Source of the DNA: CAVUNY01 sp963768585
GTDB taxonomy: Bacteria; Chloroflexota; Anaerolineae; Anaerolineales; Anaerolineaceae
Length of the DNA: 64,000 nucleotides
Reading direction: 5' to 3'
Assembly (NCBI GenBank): GCA_963768585.1
Contig: CAVYIF010000016.1
Coordinates: forward strand, 124,001 to 188,000
Shown here: positions 62,601-64,000 of the stretch, in pieces
How positions within the stretch are numbered: the first letter of the stretch is position 1
How the letters are laid out: each line of letters starts with the position of its first letter
Position numbers and translations under genes: made by a program
Notes under the pieces: generated by a model
What the model was told of the DNA's origin: nothing
Databases searched by the model: none
What the model saw: the letters and a program-made list of their open reading frames with translations, nothing else

Positions 62601-62769
62601 CGCTTTGCCGGCAGGCGACGGCGAACTCTACTGCGCCTGAAAGCAGGTGATGGTCGGTCAGACCAATCGCGGGCATGCTGCCGGCTGCTGCGGCCTGGAC
62701 CAACTCCGCCGGTAAGGCCAGACCTTCCAGCAGGGAATATGCCGAATGGGTGGTGAGTAGTAAGGCCAT
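59668..62769 (-). CDS. Short DnaE-type DNA polymerase III alpha subunit (DnaE2/ImuC-like)
   Basis: 1033 residues from ATG 62769; a TACAAT box lies seven bases upstream, while the frame to 62817 adds a hydrophobic lead and is rejected. Order: PHP domain (LLTTHSAYSLLEGL, GLTDHHLL), catalytic palm with Asp residues in PPDIDTDLCSRRRDEVIQH and GITITQFDLDSVEALGLVKIDLLGIRG, thumb/fingers, helix-hairpin-helix, and an OB-fold (VTVAGVRQSGRRSKTARGDWMMFLTLEDLDGMLDVVV). Length near 1030 and the lack of a long tau-binding end fit error-prone DnaE2-like enzymes; no imuA/imuB is nearby. Divergent from the sensor gene at 62872. Confidence 0.88.
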   Translation of the reverse strand: MALLLTTHSAYSLLEGLALPAELVQAAAAGSMPAIGLTDHHLLSGAVEFAVACRQSGLQPLLGMEIDLTWDDAGGQPHPHSSRLVLLAQNLEGWRALCRLSSSLQLKDDPSNSDPVCTLDQLADCPKGMLAISSHQGDSSGRRLDRLKNLFPGQLYVGLTDPGAGLPLTSLAHRLDLPVVAAPPVYYLKPEQAHLQRTVSAIRLNVPLNRLPAAAAAPPQAAFLTPAELAARFRAFPAALAATVEIAARCKFDLPLGVAHMPQIPLPPGTTATQVLRQKAEAGALRLYGALTAPVQARLDHELEVIARLGYEPIFLIVEELLAFARRAGIPYSSRGSAASSLVAHCLEITSPDPLRLDLYFERFLNPARTTPPDIDTDLCSRRRDEVIQHAFDTFGADRVAMVSTINRYRPRSVVGDVAKAYGLSPSAARQLAEQLPYSFFARHEEESPESEAFSPFAELRARYPDELHHQVFADADALLKLPRHLSVHPGGLIVSPGPLTDLVPVMRSGAKGITITQFDLDSVEALGLVKIDLLGIRGLTVQGDVAQFISASQPGRFATPLAVLDSTPIADEQTSQRLEHGATIGCFQIESPGMRATLREIHARSEDDLLVALALYRPGPIQGGLRDAFVRRFKGEEPVVHLHPALAPLLDETYGVILYQEQVLRIAHSLAGFSLAEADLLRRAMSHFDPGRQMQQLQQKFIASAERNAGVPPESGQRIWELMAAFAGYGFPKAHAASYAQVAWRSAWCKTHFPAEFMAAVLANGGGYYSQRVYLSETRRLGLSVRPPHINHAGESFTVGTSVDDTNPNAPHQKVLYMGLGQVRDLTRRTQTRILANRPFHSLEDFLARASPRAQEAENLARVGALQGFGPIPELLSRLQHGTAWQPGQMSLFDWGTEPQVDWTLEQRVAAQEELLGVAVDAHPLELVADKISATRAINTLEAAGRVGQRVTVAGVRQSGRRSKTARGDWMMFLTLEDLDGMLDVVVWPEAYRRSRQALGSSGPLLVTGTMETDSRRGEAVLVADNVTSITR

Positions 62770-62776
62770 TTGTTCT

Positions 62777-62782
62777 ATTGTA
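62777..62782 (-). promoter_or_regulatory. -10 box of the DnaE-like gene, leaderless arrangement
   Basis: TACAAT on the minus strand ends seven bases before ATG 62769. This places transcription start at the start codon and supports that start. Confidence 0.45.
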
Positions 62783-62859
62783 ATATGAATTGTAAAGAAT
62801 ATTAGGATGAATATCATTAGGTTTTCATTTAAAGTTAATTCAATCTAAATTTAATCCTT

Positions 62860-62865
62860 TATAAT
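62860..62865 (+). promoter_or_regulatory. -10 box of the LacI-type sensor gene, leaderless arrangement
   Basis: Perfect TATAAT followed by six bases and ATG 62872. The spacer and -35 region are AT-rich and weak. Confidence 0.5.
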
Positions 62866-62871
62866 ACAAAT

Positions 62872-64000
62872 ATGGAGATAAATAAGGTTGGGTCCCCCAG
62901 AACGTTGCGAAACCGGCCTACGATCGGCGTGCTGGTCGGATGGCAGGTTTACACCGGAATGATGGACAGCTTCCTGGATCTGGTGTTTCGGGGAATTTTA
63001 AACAGCGCTGCGGAGCGAGAGTGCAACGTGCTTCTGGCATGCGGGGCCGGACTGCCTTATGGGGTCAGTTATGGAAAACCAGCCTGGCCGATAATATCTC
63101 CGGACAATGATTTTGTGCCGGTCGGTCCCTGGAACTGCGATGGATTGATCGTTCTGAACCCGATTGGTTCCCCTGAGCACGACCGTTATGCGAGAGAGCT
63201 CATCCAAACGGGGTACCCGGTGGTTTTTTCTGCGAATCATGCAATGGGCGCGGCGGTGGTCGTCGATAATCAGAGCGGGATCAACCAGGCATTCGATCAC
63301 CTTGTGGCTCACGGACACCGCCGCATTGCTTTTATCAAAGGGCGAGAAGAGGATCATGAAGGTGACAGTGAAAAACGTTACCAGGCCTACCGCTCAAGCC
63401 TGAGACGCTACGGGTTGGCGTTTCAGCCTGAATTGGTAGCCTCCAGTTACCACACCTTTCTCGGTGGGCAGCAGGCCATGTCGAAGATCCTAAACTCGAG
63501 AGTTCCTTTCTCGGCAGTGATCGCCAGCAACGACCAATCGGCTGCGGGCGCGATGCAAACGCTTCAAGCAGCAGGCCTGCTCGTTCCTCAAGATGTAGCC
63601 ATCATCGGTTTCGACAATCGAATCGATGCCCAGGCTCAGATTCCGATGCTGACTACTGTCCAATTTCCCATGTTTGATGTTGGATACCAGGCGGTGGATT
63701 TAGCGTTGAAATATATTACTGGCGCCCTGGTGGAGAATCAGACCATAACGATTCCTACCCACCTGGTTATCCGGGAATCTTGCGGCTGTTTACCGGGCAA
63801 TATTCATCATCTTCCCGCAGGAAATCCTGGCGCGATCAAGAAGTCACCAGAAGTCTATCGTGATGATCGAGAAACAATATCCGCAGAGGTAAATTCCACA
63901 AAACGAAATATTTTCTCCGATTTATTCCAGAGCATTGCACCGGTGGTCAGAGGTCAATCTCACCATTTGGGGATCAAAGAAGTTGAGTATCTTTGCTGGA
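62872..64000 (+). CDS. LacI/GalR-type ligand-binding sensor protein without N-terminal HTH, cut by the window edge
   Basis: The frame from ATG 62872 is open to the last base (at least 376 residues). After a short basic lead (KVGSPRTLRNR) comes RPTIGVLVGWQVYTG and a complete periplasmic-binding-type domain: WNCDGLIVLNPIGS, GYPVVFSANH, FDHLVAHGHRRIAFIKG, SAVIASNDQSAAGAMQTL, QDVAIIGFDN, HLVIRESCGC. No helix-turn-helix precedes it. Known: in Chloroflexota and some Firmicutes such domains open long sensor proteins that continue with GAF, kinase or GGDEF parts; the 60 residues after the domain are helical and fit that. The end is unseen. Confidence 0.8.
   Translation, partial: MEINKVGSPRTLRNRPTIGVLVGWQVYTGMMDSFLDLVFRGILNSAAERECNVLLACGAGLPYGVSYGKPAWPIISPDNDFVPVGPWNCDGLIVLNPIGSPEHDRYARELIQTGYPVVFSANHAMGAAVVVDNQSGINQAFDHLVAHGHRRIAFIKGREEDHEGDSEKRYQAYRSSLRRYGLAFQPELVASSYHTFLGGQQAMSKILNSRVPFSAVIASNDQSAAGAMQTLQAAGLLVPQDVAIIGFDNRIDAQAQIPMLTTVQFPMFDVGYQAVDLALKYITGALVENQTITIPTHLVIRESCGCLPGNIHHLPAGNPGAIKKSPEVYRDDRETISAEVNSTKRNIFSDLFQSIAPVVRGQSHHLGIKEVEYLCW

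Noticed and set aside
1..64000. tRNA, rRNA, CRISPR arrays, insertion sequences, attachment sites
   Set aside because: No cloverleaf with a TTCGA loop in spacers, no regularly spaced repeats, no transposase or integrase frame were seen.

Overview
The window looks like a chromosomal segment of a free-living, saccharolytic anaerobe of the Chloroflexota (Anaerolineae-like). This is inferred, not proven. The reasons are moderately high GC, many plant-polysaccharide hydrolases, three-FHA ABC proteins, PadR-linked membrane proteins, SIMPL and DUF1638 proteins, TTG starts and leaderless-looking promoters. I found no rRNA, tRNA, CRISPR array, phage or transposase.

Layout. 1-3.6 kb: a frameshifted raffinose-synthase-type GH36-like enzyme and a GH51 arabinofuranosidase. 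3.6-11.8 kb: a minus-strand block (Tag, an SDR, an 1100-residue FHA/ABC protein, a degenerate nucleotidyltransferase, a methyltransferase, a UroD-like protein, a frameshifted unknown). 11.9-21.6 kb: PadR with a 39-bp operator, membrane proteins, GNAT, TerC, a carotenoid-desaturase-like oxidoreductase, DinB-like and methyltransferase genes, a relic of a quinone oxidoreductase, a flavin reductase/DUF1638 pair and twin helix-hairpin-helix proteins. 21.8-27.9 kb: DUF485, an ActP-type symporter and a giant PHP-Cache-PAS-PAS-CBS-DUF294 sensor, with a CRP-like palindrome on the promoter. 28-39 kb: glutaredoxin-thioredoxin reductase fusion, sigma/anti-sigma pair, orphan zinc-binding lipoprotein, TauE-like exporter, enolase-superfamily dehydratase, a GH2 glucuronidase carrying an SCP2 domain, LacI regulator. 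39-46 kb: guaA, xpt, Ca-type P-ATPase, glgC. 46.4-46.9 kb: a transcription unit with promoter, structured leader, a 30-residue membrane peptide and a terminator, which I cannot assign to a known family. 47-56 kb: DinB-like, patatin, glycosyltransferase, DegV, second GH51, SMP-30 lactonase, alpha/beta hydrolase, GH32. 56.4-62.8 kb: a response regulator/histidine kinase/SIMPL locus with two matching Pho-box-like promoters, then a short DnaE-type polymerase. The right edge holds the start of a LacI-type ligand-binding sensor.

How the parts fit: the hydrolases (GH36-like, GH51 twice, GH2, GH32) with the lactonase, dehydratase and esterase-like enzymes suggest plant oligosaccharide use. The symporter plus sensor suggests regulated uptake of acetate or another short carboxylate.

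Five genes show single-base shifts at short homopolymers (extra G/C or missing A/T). Residual sequencing error is the simplest explanation, so those breaks should not be read as true pseudogenes without read support.
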